Shown here: positions 9,575-20,957 of the stretch, piece by piece
Layout: the number at the start of each line of letters is the position of its first letter
Position numbering within the stretch: the first letter of the stretch is position 1
Origin: Allantophomopsis cytisporea
Lineage: Eukaryota; Ascomycota; Leotiomycetes; Phacidiales; Phacidiaceae
NCBI GenBank assembly: GCA_024752435.1
Contig: CP103025.1
Location: 558,001-622,000 of the forward strand
Direction: 5' to 3'
Length of the DNA stretch: 64,000 nt
Program-made: the position numbers and the translations under genes
Notes under the pieces: model-generated
The model's database searches: none
What the model was told of the DNA's origin: nothing
The model's input: the letters and a program-made list of their open reading frames with translations, nothing else

Positions 9575-12241
9575 CCTGACCCGAGCGGACCGGACCTGAC
9601 TCTCATTCTACCTCTTCTCCTCTGGTAATACTGGCAAATCTAGTATTCATTCACACATCCTGGACTGAATGAGAATGGCGTGCGCTGTTCCGTTGCGTAC
9701 ATTTTACTTGGATGGATTGTACGTTGGCGGCGGGCGTCGTAAGCATATTTGCTTAGGCAGTGTCGTGTGGGGACCGGACTGGGATGCGCACCACAGTTAC
9801 AGACTTTCCCTTGGACGAGGGGCAGATGAACCATTTCACTGCTGTTTCCGGTAGGTAGCCAAACATGCCGAATCATAATTCATTCTCAACGATCATCGTG
9901 TCGGCATGGATGAGAGAGAGATCGCCAGAGTTGGGCGGAGTTGAGAATTCAATGAGAGATGTGCGTGAGTGGGTGAGTGTACTTGCCTGTGCGGTGCTGT
10001 GCTGCGCCGTGCAAAAGATAGATAATAATCAATTCCCTCGACGTGCGTCCTGCAGCAGCTGACTCCATCGTCGTCGTCTACGACAGCTGTTTTCATCCAT
10101 CATCTACCTCACTGGTATCTCCATCTCCAAGCCAGATATGTCCTACCCGAACATCCATCGGTCTCTCATTTGTTATTTCTATGATTATTTCCGTTCAGAT
10201 GAAGTGACAAGAGTACGTGTGCACCACAGCCGCGCACCGTTGATTGGTGACGAATCATACCGGCAAGCCTCCGCGTCTTGAATACCCCCAGTAAGCCACT
10301 GCAGAGGCTGATTCTCTCCTGACACTGACACGAAAAGACTAACGAATAGCGAATAACGAATAACTTTCCGCACCGTCGTAGAAGTGTGAGTGAGCGTCGT
10401 CGCTTGCCGTGCGCAGTGAGATTGGATCCGAATGATGTACATACGTACTGTTGGTGTATGGATACCGCATCTAATCTTCTTTTAATGGAATACTTACTAT
10501 TGATACGGTGAGGGTGAGGTGAGGTGAGATGAGAGAGATGAGATGAGATGGATAGCGAGTGGACATGATGAACTTTCTTCGTTGCTGCACTGCACTGCAC
10601 TGTAACTACTGGACTGGTTCCTAGTCCCTCCTCCAACTTCATGAGAATCCAACTCTCACTCCAACTCAGCCTTACGTCGTACGTCAATCCGTTGAATTCG
10701 GCCTCACGATTGAAAAACTAGTCCGTGAGTGCGCTCCACTTTTCCATCTCCATCTTCATCTCCATCTCCATTTCACTTCAATACCCACTTCACTGACAAG
10801 TTGCCTTGATTTTCATGCATCTTCACCCACAAACAATACATGCACGTCAAATTCCGGAGTCAAGTCAGACGGGAGTATATGTAGATACACGAATCCCTAG
10901 GTCAAAGAGCAAAAGTTCATACCTCAACCGAAACACCTCAATCGAAGGCCTCGCTATCATGCCCATCAATGCTCTCTCTCGATTCATATGACGCTTTGGA
11001 GGGAGATTCAGATGGGCGACTGAGACCGAAGCCGTCACCGACACTCAGACTGCTGATCACACCCCCAAAACTTCCGTCCCCCATTCCATGGCCCCCCAGC
11101 TATCGGATCGCAAAGATAAATGGTTCGCTTGTCTTGCTCCATATTATTGTATGAGTATCTACCGTGTACTCCGTAATTGCTAGAAATAGAATGTTTGATG
11201 TACATGAGCTTTGATGCTTGATTTTTCTGGTGTTATGCATGAGATGCATGAGATGCATGAGTTTATGTTTTTTTTTGCAGTTTTGAGTTGTGAATAACGA
11301 TAATCAATAAGGTGATACGTCGGAGGCAGATGAGGTGCTTGGATTGGAGGTGTGTGGTTTGTGGATATACAAAATGCCTCTGTGAAGGATATACTACGTA
11401 TATCGCAGGTAGTATGCATACAAATGTATATAGGATGACCGTTTGATATGAAGTTTGTTTCATGTTTACATACACATGCTTTGTATAGCGTGAGAATAGA
11501 GCCGGTAGATGGGTGCACGGGAAGATAGTCCGGGAATATAGTATGGTGTGAACGGCTAAGTGCACCAGGAGGATGCAAAGGATGCTTGCACAACTCACAC
11601 CTCATCTCGGCCTCATTCTTGAATATTTGAAGTGGAAGGATGAAAAGGAATTTAAGATGCGGATGCACTACGCCAAAGGTCACGTGCTGTGTTTCAGAGT
11701 TGAGAAAAATATATACATCAGACTCGACATTGCGCATTTGCGAGAAAAATCTACAAAGATGCAGTATATGAAAATTCACATGATCTTAGTGGGAATTTCT
11801 GTCAGCGTGATACGATTTTCAAGAGATCGAGTGCGACTGTTTCCGTTGAAAAAGCGGCTAAACAAAATAAAGTACATAGTTACGGTACAAAACACATCAA
11901 AGCATGGAATATCGAGATCTCAGGAAAATATTATGATAAGAGAGACGAGCAAAAACAAGCATGGAGAAACCAAAGAAGAGAAAATAAAGCAAACACAAAG
12001 TAGAAGAAGAAAAAGGAAAAGAAGACAACATAAAGGCGCATCAGGCTTCATGCTGGTCGGTACTGAGCTGCCCTTTTCGACAGAATTCAACATCAAGACT
12101 TACCCCAGCAAGAATCGACAATCATCCAAGAACCCCTCCCTCCTCCCATCAGAACCACATCAACTCCAGCCCCACGACATCAAGACCATTCGCACCAGCC
12201 ATAGCATTCCACCGTACTTCCTCTCCTCACGTTCACACCCT

Positions 12242-12266
12242 ACCCCACCCCACCCCACCCCATCCC
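12242..12266. repeat. (CACCC)n low-complexity run
   Basis: Four to five imperfect CACCC units. The run contributes to the spurious Pro/Thr/His-rich translation of the plus-strand frame here. Confidence 0.8.
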
Positions 12267-12453
12267 ATAGGTACCCCACGCAATCAAGCAGCCACGCAGC
12301 TCCCAGCAGGAGATCTACTCAACCAACCACCTCACAGCAGCCTACCCTCGAAAGTGATATAAAACACATACAGAACATGAATGCCCATCGCAGCTGCTCC
12401 ATATCATCTCAAGCATTCAGATATTGCATTCAGCCAAAGCCTATGCTTCCCAC

Positions 12454-12952
12454 TTACTCAAGAGCTAGGCCGTGTCCGCTTCCGAAGCGTGTAGCTGACT
12501 GCGGCGAGATACTCATTGACTTTCGACTTCGTGCTGGATGGGTGATCGGGGGATGGAGGAAGGGGGGCTTCTGGAGTGGTAGAGTGGTAGAGTGAGAGGG
12601 TCAAGTGTTTGGTGATGCTGCTGCTATGTCACATGAGACTTACCTGATGGTTCTGTTTACGTAACTGGATTCCATTTCATCTTACTCTCTTCTTGGTATA
12701 ATGGTGGGAGACAGGATTCAGGGGATTGCTTTGCTGGATGAGGCAGTGGGGCGGTGTCGCTTGAGGTGTCGGATGATGGGCTGAGGATATGAGGGTGGGA
12801 GGTTGTGATAGTGTGATGTTGTGGTGTTGTGGTGTAGACGAGATGAGATAAGGCGACGGCGTCCTGTGCTTGGTCTCGTGAGATGACATCCTGCTGTAGC
12901 TTTCACTTGGGGAAGTTCGTTTCTTGAGGGAATTCTGTGTCTGGAGGGTCAT
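12454..12952 (-). CDS. Unresolved two-exon gene, frame ambiguous
   Basis: Minus-strand exons 12952-12686 and 12570-12454 flank an intron with GTAAGA donor and CTCCAG acceptor. Frame 1 starts MTLQTQNSLKKR, crosses the intron in phase 0 and ends GHGLALE at TAA, giving 127 residues rich in Ser, Pro and His. A second frame through the same exons is also open after a TGA near 12904. It reads DVISRDQAQDAVALSHLV in exon 1 and SKVNEYLAAVSYTLRKR in exon 2, ending at TGA 12458-12460. Its amino acid and codon choice look more like a real protein, but it lacks an ATG unless a very short intron (38 bp) joins it to the frame 1 start. Three GTAAGT sites on this strand (12643, 12457, 12103) support splicing activity here. 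No family recognised. Confidence 0.4.
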
Positions 12953-13487
12953 GTGTTGGAAGATTGATCATTACAGTCAGTGTCTGATGCGTCTAAAAAG
13001 CAGCTCTTGAAAAGATCTAAGAATCCGACGTGCAAGTAGATAACAACACGATAGCATATAAACAGAATCAACACGGGTATAAATAGAGATACATACACAC
13101 CGACGTAAAATTCACCTCAAGCTATCACAGCATCACGCACAAAATATACACAAAAACCCTCGGGTCCAAAATAAGATATAATATATACCATTTCCCACCA
13201 CACATCCAACAAAGTAATCAAATCAAATCTTTTCTTCAGCATACAACGCCCAAGCCATGCACAAACAAAAAACATAACGCCCTTGGTCTGCAAGATGCTG
13301 CAAATGGCACTCCCCCCTTTCCCTACCCTTCCTCACCCGCAATCTAGCCCATCCACAAATCTACACAACCTTTACTTCCGAACGAGCCAGATCTATGATT
13401 TTCCCCTGTCCCTTCTGTTCGGGCATCTACGCCCCCATTTTCCAGCTCGACAGATTGGGTTTTTCTTGCGGTAACTTTTTGAAAATT
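12953..13487. other. Intergenic upstream of the unresolved gene
   Basis: AT-rich sequence between the unresolved minus-strand gene and the 3' end of the Utp12-domain gene. A TATAAATAG string lies near 13078 on the plus strand, but no plus-strand gene follows. Nothing else is seen. Confidence 0.4.
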
Positions 13488-14660
13488 TCACTTTTTCCTC
13501 CCGAATAGTCCACTGACCCTCTGCATCTTCGCGGGCGGTCCACGAGCCGGAGTCTCCTCGTCGGAACCAGATTCATCGATATCATCCTGGTCATCGTGAT
13601 CGATGTCATCCTCCTCCGCAGACTCAGCATCGGTCTCCTCAGCCTCATCATCGATCATGTTATCAGCCCCCTCATCATCACTCTCATCGTCCTCCTCAGC
13701 AACACCATTCGGCATATCCTCCTCGCTATCGTCCTCATCCTCATCCTCCTCAGCGTCCTCGAGCATATCATCATCGCTATCCTCGCCCTCAACGTATACC
13801 ACACCCTCCTCATCACCTTCAACCTCCACACCGCCCCGTCTCGCGTCCCTCATCGCACGCCTGAGCTGCATCTGCGCCTCCAACATATCCAACTTCCCCT
13901 TCAACGCCAACAGACTCCCCAAGCCCCTCGCACGCTCCTCAATCACGCGATTCAGCTCAGCAAGCTTCCTCATCAAATCCGGCTGCGTAGCAAGGAATCC
14001 ACCGTGCGTGACAAGCGTCCACTGAATCCACACCATCAAGCTGCCCGCACGACCAGGGCGGCGATGTAGGCGCTCGGCAAGCTTGCCGAGCAGGATAGCG
14101 GCCAGCGGCGAGTCGAGACGCTGAATGGTGGCGCGGATGGTCGCGAGGTCCGTGGTGTGCAGGCACGACTCGAGCAGCGACACGTCGTTGGTCTTGAGCG
14201 CCTGTGTGAGCACGGTGCCGAGCGATGCGCCCGACGGCGCCGCCAGGCTGCTGCCCTTGGGGAATGTGAGGGCGGACGCAGGGTCGTCGAATGCGGCGGC
14301 GACGTCGATGGGTTCCGCGGCGTTGACGCGCACTAGGTCGCCGAAGGAGGGCTCTGCTGCTTCGGCGTCGCCGTCCTCGTTGTCGTTGTCCTGCGCTGTC
14401 GCTTCGCCCATGTCTACGTCGGCTTTCTCCTCGCTTTGAGCTGCGGCTTCATCGTTCTCGACTTCTTCGTCGTCGTCGTCTTCGGACGATTCTTCCCCCG
14501 ATGATATCTCTACTACCTCTTCTCGTCCTTGGCCATTGGTCTTCCCACCGCCTGTTACTACGGCGCGGGATTGTTCGCTCGGCTTGCCTGCTGTGGCCTT
14601 TGCGTTCGCGCGGGTTACCGGTGCGGTGACCTTGGTGGTGAGCTTTCGCTTGGTCGACAT
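13488..14660 (-). CDS. Utp12-domain small-subunit processome protein
   Basis: Intronless 390-residue frame. The N-terminal third is basic then strongly acidic. Residues about 140-250 match the Utp12 (Dip2/Utp12) helical domain: GTVLTQALKTNDVSLLE, then IRATIQRLDSPLAAILLGKLAERL and WIQWTLVTHGGFLAT-type steps. After a short coiled segment comes a long Asp/Glu tract (about 285-370) and a basic end SGLFGRKK. In the U3 snoRNP (t-UTP/UtpA or UtpB modules) such domains hold the complex that processes 18S pre-rRNA in the nucleolus. Yeast Utp5 and human WDR43 carry an N-terminal WD40 domain that is missing here, so this is either a short Utp5/Utp9-like form or another family member; the exact symbol is left open. 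Confidence 0.8.
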   Translation of the reverse strand: MSTKRKLTTKVTAPVTRANAKATAGKPSEQSRAVVTGGGKTNGQGREEVVEISSGEESSEDDDDEEVENDEAAAQSEEKADVDMGEATAQDNDNEDGDAEAAEPSFGDLVRVNAAEPIDVAAAFDDPASALTFPKGSSLAAPSGASLGTVLTQALKTNDVSLLESCLHTTDLATIRATIQRLDSPLAAILLGKLAERLHRRPGRAGSLMVWIQWTLVTHGGFLATQPDLMRKLAELNRVIEERARGLGSLLALKGKLDMLEAQMQLRRAMRDARRGGVEVEGDEEGVVYVEGEDSDDDMLEDAEEDEDEDDSEEDMPNGVAEEDDESDDEGADNMIDDEAEETDAESAEEDDIDHDDQDDIDESGSDEETPARGPPAKMQRVSGLFGRKK

Positions 14661-15653
14661 TGTGGATGTTTGGGTTCGGTGGGTGAGGCGAAATGTATGG
14701 AGTAGCGGTGAGTATTCAGGAGGAATTGCGAAGTAAGAGGTGGTGTGTTGGATTGCGTGGAAGATGTCGAGGTCTTCTGCTCAGAGAATGAGAACGAGGC
14801 TGCACGGGCGGTTTGTAGAAATTATTTTCGATGCCATTATCGTCACGTGCACAATCTGTTATCTGATGTGTGGCCTGAATTTGGAGGTGTAGGGTGAGAG
14901 GTGAATTGGATTTTGTAGAAGATGGCACGTGAGGGCATGGATGAACAAGGTTGGTTACCTTGGGTATTTAGCTAAGTCAGTGGATAGATAGCACAGCTTG
15001 TGGATTCGAGCAGGGACATAGGTTTGGGAAGATTCTCGTGGTGCCTTGTACGTCGGAGAGGGTTATCATTATGAACTCGACTCTCTAAACATCACGATAC
15101 TTAGCTGGAAGATGTTTATACAACGATGAGAATTAAATATTTATGATTTAAAAATGAAATATAAGCGAGCCTGATTATAAATATAGGCAGCAACTTTTGA
15201 TGCTGTGCATGTGTTTGAGGTGTGAGCACACGGCAGTATCGGCGTTATTGCATGTGTGTGTGTGGGTGACTGTGGCACTGTGGACAGATAGTTGAGGATG
15301 GATGTTAATTCGTAGGCGCATATCGCAGCATATATTTCTTTTCTTCTATTCTCTTTTATGCTATTGATTTACTTGATTATCTACTTGAATACATCACTGT
15401 AAGTAAGTGGTTAATATTCTTGTCCGATTGTCCTCCATTCAGAGCATTCCCATGATGTTGATTACTGATTAAGAATGAACATGCTCTTCTGCTCTCAGAA
15501 GTTATGTATATTCGTGATGCAGTGATATTCATATTACTTATCAATTCTTCCCATTCATCAACCATCCATCGCATTCATCGAGGTTGTAGTTATACAGCCA
15601 ATCATTGAAGTCTTTCGCCGGCTCTCTCTTTCTTTCTCTTGATGTATTACGGT

Positions 15654-15669
15654 ACACACACACACACAC
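15654..15669. repeat. (AC)8 microsatellite
   Basis: Uninterrupted AC dinucleotides between GGT and CTATGG. Confidence 0.9.
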
Positions 15670-16087
15670 CTATGGTTCCATCCTTGCTCTCTCTGCCCTG
15701 CACTTGAGAAGCAAGTCGCGCATTACCAAGTGCTCTTGCAGCACCTCCAAGAAAGCACAGGAGGATCATGATTGGACAGAGCGACATGGAGGCTGGATCT
15801 CAGGTTCATAGTGCATGGCGTCCGTGTCTCTCATTGGCCAGTGGATGTGAGTTGAATCCACTTGAAGGCACTTGAGGCCACTTGGAGCAGGCCAAGGCAG
15901 GGGTCATCTCACGCGCTAGTCGATGTTGAATAAATACCGACTGCCTTTCTCGCTTTTTAATTGAGCACAGCTCCCATTCTTTTTTTGATAGATAGAGAGA
16001 GAGAGCGTCAGAGAAGAGCGTCGCGAGAGTCGAGAGACAAGAAAAGAAAAAGGGAATCAGGTGACGCGCACACGCACGCACAACATC

Positions 16088-16331
16088 CACATCCACACCC
16101 ACACCCACACCCACACCCATACACACACCGCATACACCGACCATCAATCACCTACTACCAACTTTCCTCTCTCTGACCTACTTCCTCTACTTACTGCTTA
16201 CTACTTACTACTTACTACCTACTACTTACTACTCTACCTACATTACTCGACTCAACCGACACCCCTACCAACCTTACCTTTACCTTTACCTCACCTTACC
16301 TTACCTCACCTCACCTCACCTCACCTCACCT
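16088..16331. repeat. Cluster of pyrimidine-rich microsatellites
   Basis: Consecutive runs of CACACC (16088-16128), TACTTAC (about 16194-16242) and CTTAC/CTCAC (16271-16331). Units change gradually from one to the next, as expected from slippage. The CTCAC unit recurs near 21659-21678, and its complement GTGAG near 10508. Confidence 0.85.
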
Positions 16332-16720
16332 ACTTCACTCTATCTATCTATCTACTCTATCATATCATATCCATCCCCCGCCTACCCATTCATCCCTATC
16401 AATTCTCTCACTCACACTCACATTCACCCATATCAATCCATCCGAGACCATACATCCACCTGACCTATTCACATACAGAGTAAAGGTCACACCTGAGGTC
16501 ACATCTTTTATCATCCAAAATACTTTGTCGCATTCGCATTCGCATTCATCCGCATCCGCATCTGCATTTTCATCAACAAAACAACCCCCAATTTTTATTA
16601 TTAAAAATTGTCGGAAAAGCTGTCGAATTATTCCCAATCAGACTCCTTTTGCTAATCTCGAATTCATTCTGCGGTCTTTGCAGAATAAATTTGATTACCT
16701 CAACAAAAAACAAAAAAAAA

Positions 16721-16746
16721 AGGAAAAGGAAAAGGAAAAGGAAAAA
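16721..16746. repeat. (GGAAAA)n purine run
   Basis: Four GGAAAA units preceded by two A-runs, about 450 bp upstream of the bromodomain gene ATG. Confidence 0.85.
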
Positions 16747-17190
16747 AGTCGCGTGTTCGAACTGGGTCGCTTTCAGTAGTTGAATCCAGACGCGTCGCGT
16801 TCCGAACTCCCACCAACCTGAACCGGAAAACATCAACACTCTCTCTCTCTCATCACCCCCAAATATATCATCACCACCATCCCGGTCACTTTGATAATCA
16901 TCACAGAGCTGTGTACTGATCATCATTGTCCATTGGCGCAACAAGATCTCACGTCCGCGCCCAACATCATCTTCACTTGACCATTCGCCTTTTCCAACTG
17001 CGTATACAATTGAAAAAGTTCCCCATCCTCTCCCCCCCCTCCCGGATCTCATATTCAAGTGTCGCACAGTTGCGCAAATCGAGGTCGCATCGTTTTGTAG
17101 AACAGAGAGTGGAAGAATATCACAGATCCTATAAAGTCATCTGCGACGCTTTCGAATCCCAATCACCTTGGAGCTTCAATCTCCTCGTTG

Positions 17191-20100
17191 ATGGCAGTAA
17201 TGACAACTCAACCAACAAACGGTGTCGCAATCGAACACAAGACACTGCCCGTTCCATCTGAAAGGATGGCTTTGGATCAAGAAATCAACGGGTGAGTCGA
17301 TCTTACAACCTTTCCACTGTTTTTTTGTTCTTCCATTTCCTTGCTTCTCGATGTAACATGTGTATTTATAAATCAAAAATTTGCAGAAACACCACCCTCG
17401 ATGAGACAATTCCTGATGCTACTCTGTCTAATGCGAAGATGAACACCACAACCGCCAATGCCGCCGACGACTCCTCACCCGCCCCACCAAAGCCCAGCGA
17501 GGACCAAGAAGTGATCGCAAAAGCGACCGAGAACAACAGTGTTGCTGCGCAATCCAATGCCACGCTGGATGTACAAGGTAGCGATCACCCATTGTCGGAC
17601 GATCTGTTTGGTTCACAAACGGGCGCAGATGCACAAGAGCCAGACACAACCACCATGGAGGATACGAATGTGAACAAACCTGAGCCAGCGCCAATAGCTA
17701 CCGATTCTGAACCGAATGAACAAGCCCTGGAATCGGCCCTCGATCCGCTCAACGTGACGTCTGCTGAGCCACCCACTGTGCAGGCCGAAGAGTCCGATTT
17801 ACGCGACGAGCCAATTCCTGCGCCGCAAGAACAATCCGCTGAAGCGCCAGAACCAAAGGGTGCGGAGGCTTCACTTGCAGGAGAATCAGACATCATGGCG
17901 GATTCTGCTGTCGTTTCAGACGCGCCGGAAGGAGCTAGTGACGCGATCAAGACTGCCGATGCGACTACCAATGGCGACTCGACAAATGTGAACGGTGCCA
18001 AAGAGGAACCGGTCGATACATCCTTTACTGCCTCTGATGAGCAACCATTACACCCCAAAGACGTCTCCGATATAGATATCAATGCCAAATCACCGGCCGA
18101 TGCTCCAACGCTTTCTCCTCCAGCGACTCAATCCGAGCAACGCGATACCGAGATGGCGGATGCACCAGCATCTCCAGTCAAGGTCGCACGTGAAAGAGAT
18201 GAGGATATGGAGGATGCGCCTGCGCCAAAGCGTACAAAGACGGAGGGTGAAACCACTCAATCGCCAGCTCCAGCCACGCCATCCGATGCAAAACCCTCTT
18301 CGAGTGCCCCAGCTCCCGCGGCTTCTGCCTCAGCACCCGCGCCTTCTCCCGATGATCAACGTGCCCTTACTGCAAACGACGTCAAGGTACTTTTGAAAGC
18401 TGTCCGAGGTGCGAAGGGTTCCAAAGTCGGTGCAAACTTCAAGCTCCCTGTTGCAACCTTATGGCCAACGCTCGGCGAGAGCTATCTGGCGAAGATTAAG
18501 AATCCTATGGATCTCAGTATCGTTGAGGAAAGACTGAAAAGCAACGATGGAGGATATGCCAGCATCGCTGCCTTTAAGGATGACATCAATCTGATTCACT
18601 CCAACTGTGTCTTGTACAATGGCGTAGAACATCCAGTCACCGAAGCCGCCAAGATCGTCAGAGAGAAATTGTTTTCCAGCATCCCAAGTCCCTCTGCCGC
18701 TCCACCACCCAAGCCGGAAAAGAAGCGCAAGCTCACTCCGGCTGGTGATCATGCTGCGCGCGCCCCTCCAGCTCGACGACCATCACGATCTAGTGGTGGT
18801 GGACGTGCTGGTTCTCCAACTGTTGCTCAAACATTCGCTCTTGACCCGTCTGGCACTCCACTCATTCGTCGGGATTCCACCAAAGGTGAGAATGGCCGAC
18901 CAAAGCGAGAGATCCATCCTCCCAAGCCAAAGGAGATTCTTTATTCTTCGAGACCAAAGAAAAAGAAGTTTGTTACTGAGCTCAAGTTCTGTGAATCCAT
19001 CATCGCCGATCTCCAGAAGCCTCGCTACCAGTCGATAAACCAATTTTTCCTTACACCAGTCGATCCAGTTGCTTTGAACATCCCAACTTACTTCAACGTC
19101 GTTAAGAATCCTATGGACCTTTCGACCATCGATAGCAAGCTGAAGTCTGGGCAGTATGAGAATGCTAAGGAATTTGAAGCCGACGTGCGACTCATGTTCA
19201 AGAATTGCTTTGCTTTCAACCCACCGGGAAATGTTGTTCATGCGGCAGGAAAGGAGCTCGAACAACACTTCGAGAGCGAATGGGCGAATAAGAATAAATA
19301 TCTTGTTGAGAACGAACCTCACGAGAGAGTGGGTGGCGATAGTGATGATTCTGCCAACGAGGAGAGTGAGGAAGAAGAGGAGGTCGAAGAGGAAGCACCA
19401 AATGCAGCTGGAGCAGCCATCGCTGCCAGATTGATCGAGGAGCAGACTAAGCTTATTGACATGATGGCCAGTAAGGAAAAGATCTCCTCGGCGGTCATTC
19501 GCATGCAACAAGATGTCGTTTCAATGGTCCAACAAATGGCCCAGAAGGAGGCTGCTAACACTGGAAAGCCAAAGGCCAAGAAAGCTGCTCCAGCGAAGGC
19601 CGCCAAGAAGAGTGGTCCAGCAAAGAAGAAGGCCGAGCCAAAGAAACCAGCGGGCAACCGCATGCGAAGACTCGGCACACCAGAGAAGGAACTTATCTCC
19701 ACCGGCATTGGCATGCTCGATGAGCAGAACATGAACCTTGCTATCCGCTGGATTCAAGCCGATATGCCACAATTAGATGTAAGTCACGCCCTAAGAGCCC
19801 TGCGATGTCTATCACGAATATTCCCATGTCAAGTATAGCCCAAAGTCTTCAGGATTAACAACCTTTCAGGTCAGCGCTGGTGAAGTCGAGCTTGATATTG
19901 AACAGGTCAGCACCTCGACCCTTCACAAGCTCTACGACCTCGTCAAGACTATTCCAGGCCTTGTTCCAGCCGCACCTGCTCCTACACCCGCCCGTCGCGC
20001 GGCTCCAACCAAGCCGAAGAAGAATAAGCCCATGAGCAAGCGCGAGCAGGAAGCTAAAATTGCGGCCCTGAGAGACCTTGAGAAGCAGTTCGCCACCGGT

Positions 20101-20305
20101 CAACCTGCTACCACCGGTGTTGTTCCTTGTAAGTTTATCTCTCTTCCACCCAGACTTTTCCTTACCAAATCCCGGATTTCGGGATAGGGCTAGCAACCTC
20201 CTGCTCTCCTGAATTTATTTGGTTGAATCCAGCTAATTTATCATAGCCGTTGAGCAATCTGAATCGTCGGATGATGAAGAGGACTCCGAGTCCGAGGAGG
20301 AATAG
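17191..20305 (+). CDS. bdf1: Double-bromodomain ET protein (Bdf1/BET family)
   Basis: Four exons: 17191-17291, 17387-19778, 19870-20128 and 20247-20305. All junctions are GT-AG and keep phase, giving 936 residues. The ATG at 17191 (MAVMTTQPTNG) is used because exon 1 joins exon 2 exactly in frame. An acidic, Ala/Pro/Glu-rich leader (1-355) precedes bromodomain 1 (about 359-464, with the Asn motif HSNCVLYNG) and bromodomain 2 (about 567-666, MFKNCFAFN). A Lys/Ala-rich stretch then leads to the ET domain, which spans introns 2 and 3 (GTPEKELISTGIGMLDEQN and EVELDIEQVSTSTLHKLY). The C-terminus is a short acidic tail. BET proteins bind acetylated histone H4 and support TFIID-linked transcription in the nucleus. 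Only one BET gene is usual in fungi. Confidence 0.95.
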
Positions 20306-20921
20306 TGCTAGATCAGTCTACCCTCGTCACATAGTTCAAAAAAAGCCTTCTATACCTTCTTACCTTCTACAAAACTCCCTTCTATCCAACCCTCCTACCT
20401 CCATAACTCTGTATCATATTCTTCCACCAACAGCTCCTTGCTCTCATCCTATTTTAATACTCACCCTAACCCACCCTCACCACAACTTCTCAATCTGTAT
20501 TATAGGTGATCTCACCTTTTTTCTTCATTTTTTTTTATTGATGGGCATAGGGTCTGGTGGTCACATTCATCCACTTCAAGATGCTATCATTCATTTGATT
20601 GCGTGCTTCGTGTGGCTGCTTGGGAACTGGACCGTGAGCTTTAACTTTACCGACTTTCTTGCCTTTTTGTTTTGCGTGTGCTTGTTGGTTGTGATGGATG
20701 TGGTGGTTGTGGGGTGAGGATAGGGGTTGGGTTTCATCGTGGAGGTGGGAGGGATTAAGGAGAGGGTTGAGATAGGGGGAGGATATGGGGGCTGGCTTGC
20801 TTGACTGATGAGCTTGAGAGGGAAGGATGATGGATATGGAAGTACGGATGGATAGGGAAATGAGGTGACGAATGGGGATGAGTTGAATGATTGAATTGAA
20901 CTTATTCGAGCAGGCTGCGAC

Positions 20922-20957
20922 GAGCTGAGCTGAGCTGAGCTGAGCTGGGCTGGGCTG
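20922..20957. repeat. (GAGCT)n pentamer repeat
   Basis: About five GAGCT units, drifting to GGGCT at the end. Confidence 0.85.

Larger units (their letters stand above)
8779..12453. other. Long gene-poor region
   Basis: About 3.7 kb without a supported gene. It holds a TATG microsatellite (9256-9282), the second copy of the G8 element (9557-9574), GGTGA/GATGA pentamer runs near 10506-10548 and CACCC runs at 12242-12266. The 340-codon plus-strand frame 11573-12595 is long but Lys/Arg-rich and repetitive, lacks a recognisable domain, and overlaps the better-supported minus-strand locus at 12454-12952, so it is not called. Confidence 0.45.
14661..17190. other. Microsatellite-rich spacer and promoter of the Bdf1-like gene
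   Basis: About 2.5 kb with no supported gene. The half nearest the bromodomain gene is dense in simple repeats (listed separately) and pyrimidine-rich on the plus strand, which produces Thr/His/Pro-rich spurious frames such as 16061-16483. Some of it is likely 5' UTR. Confidence 0.5.

Noticed and set aside
8862..10687. Several minus-strand frames of 65-174 codons
   Set aside because: Low-complexity, partly repeat-derived, some without an ATG start; no splice partners found.
11573..12595. 340-codon plus-strand open frame
   Set aside because: Long, but Lys/Arg-rich then Pro/Thr/His-rich with no domain; part comes from a CACCC repeat, and it opposes a better spliced minus-strand locus. Not a convincing gene without transcript data.
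13596..14439. Plus-strand frames opposite the Utp12-domain gene
   Set aside because: Ser- and Ile/Leu-rich translations are the antisense of the Asp/Glu tract; typical shadow of an acidic coding region.
16061..16483. 140-codon Thr/His/Pro-rich frame
   Set aside because: Translation of microsatellites, not a protein.
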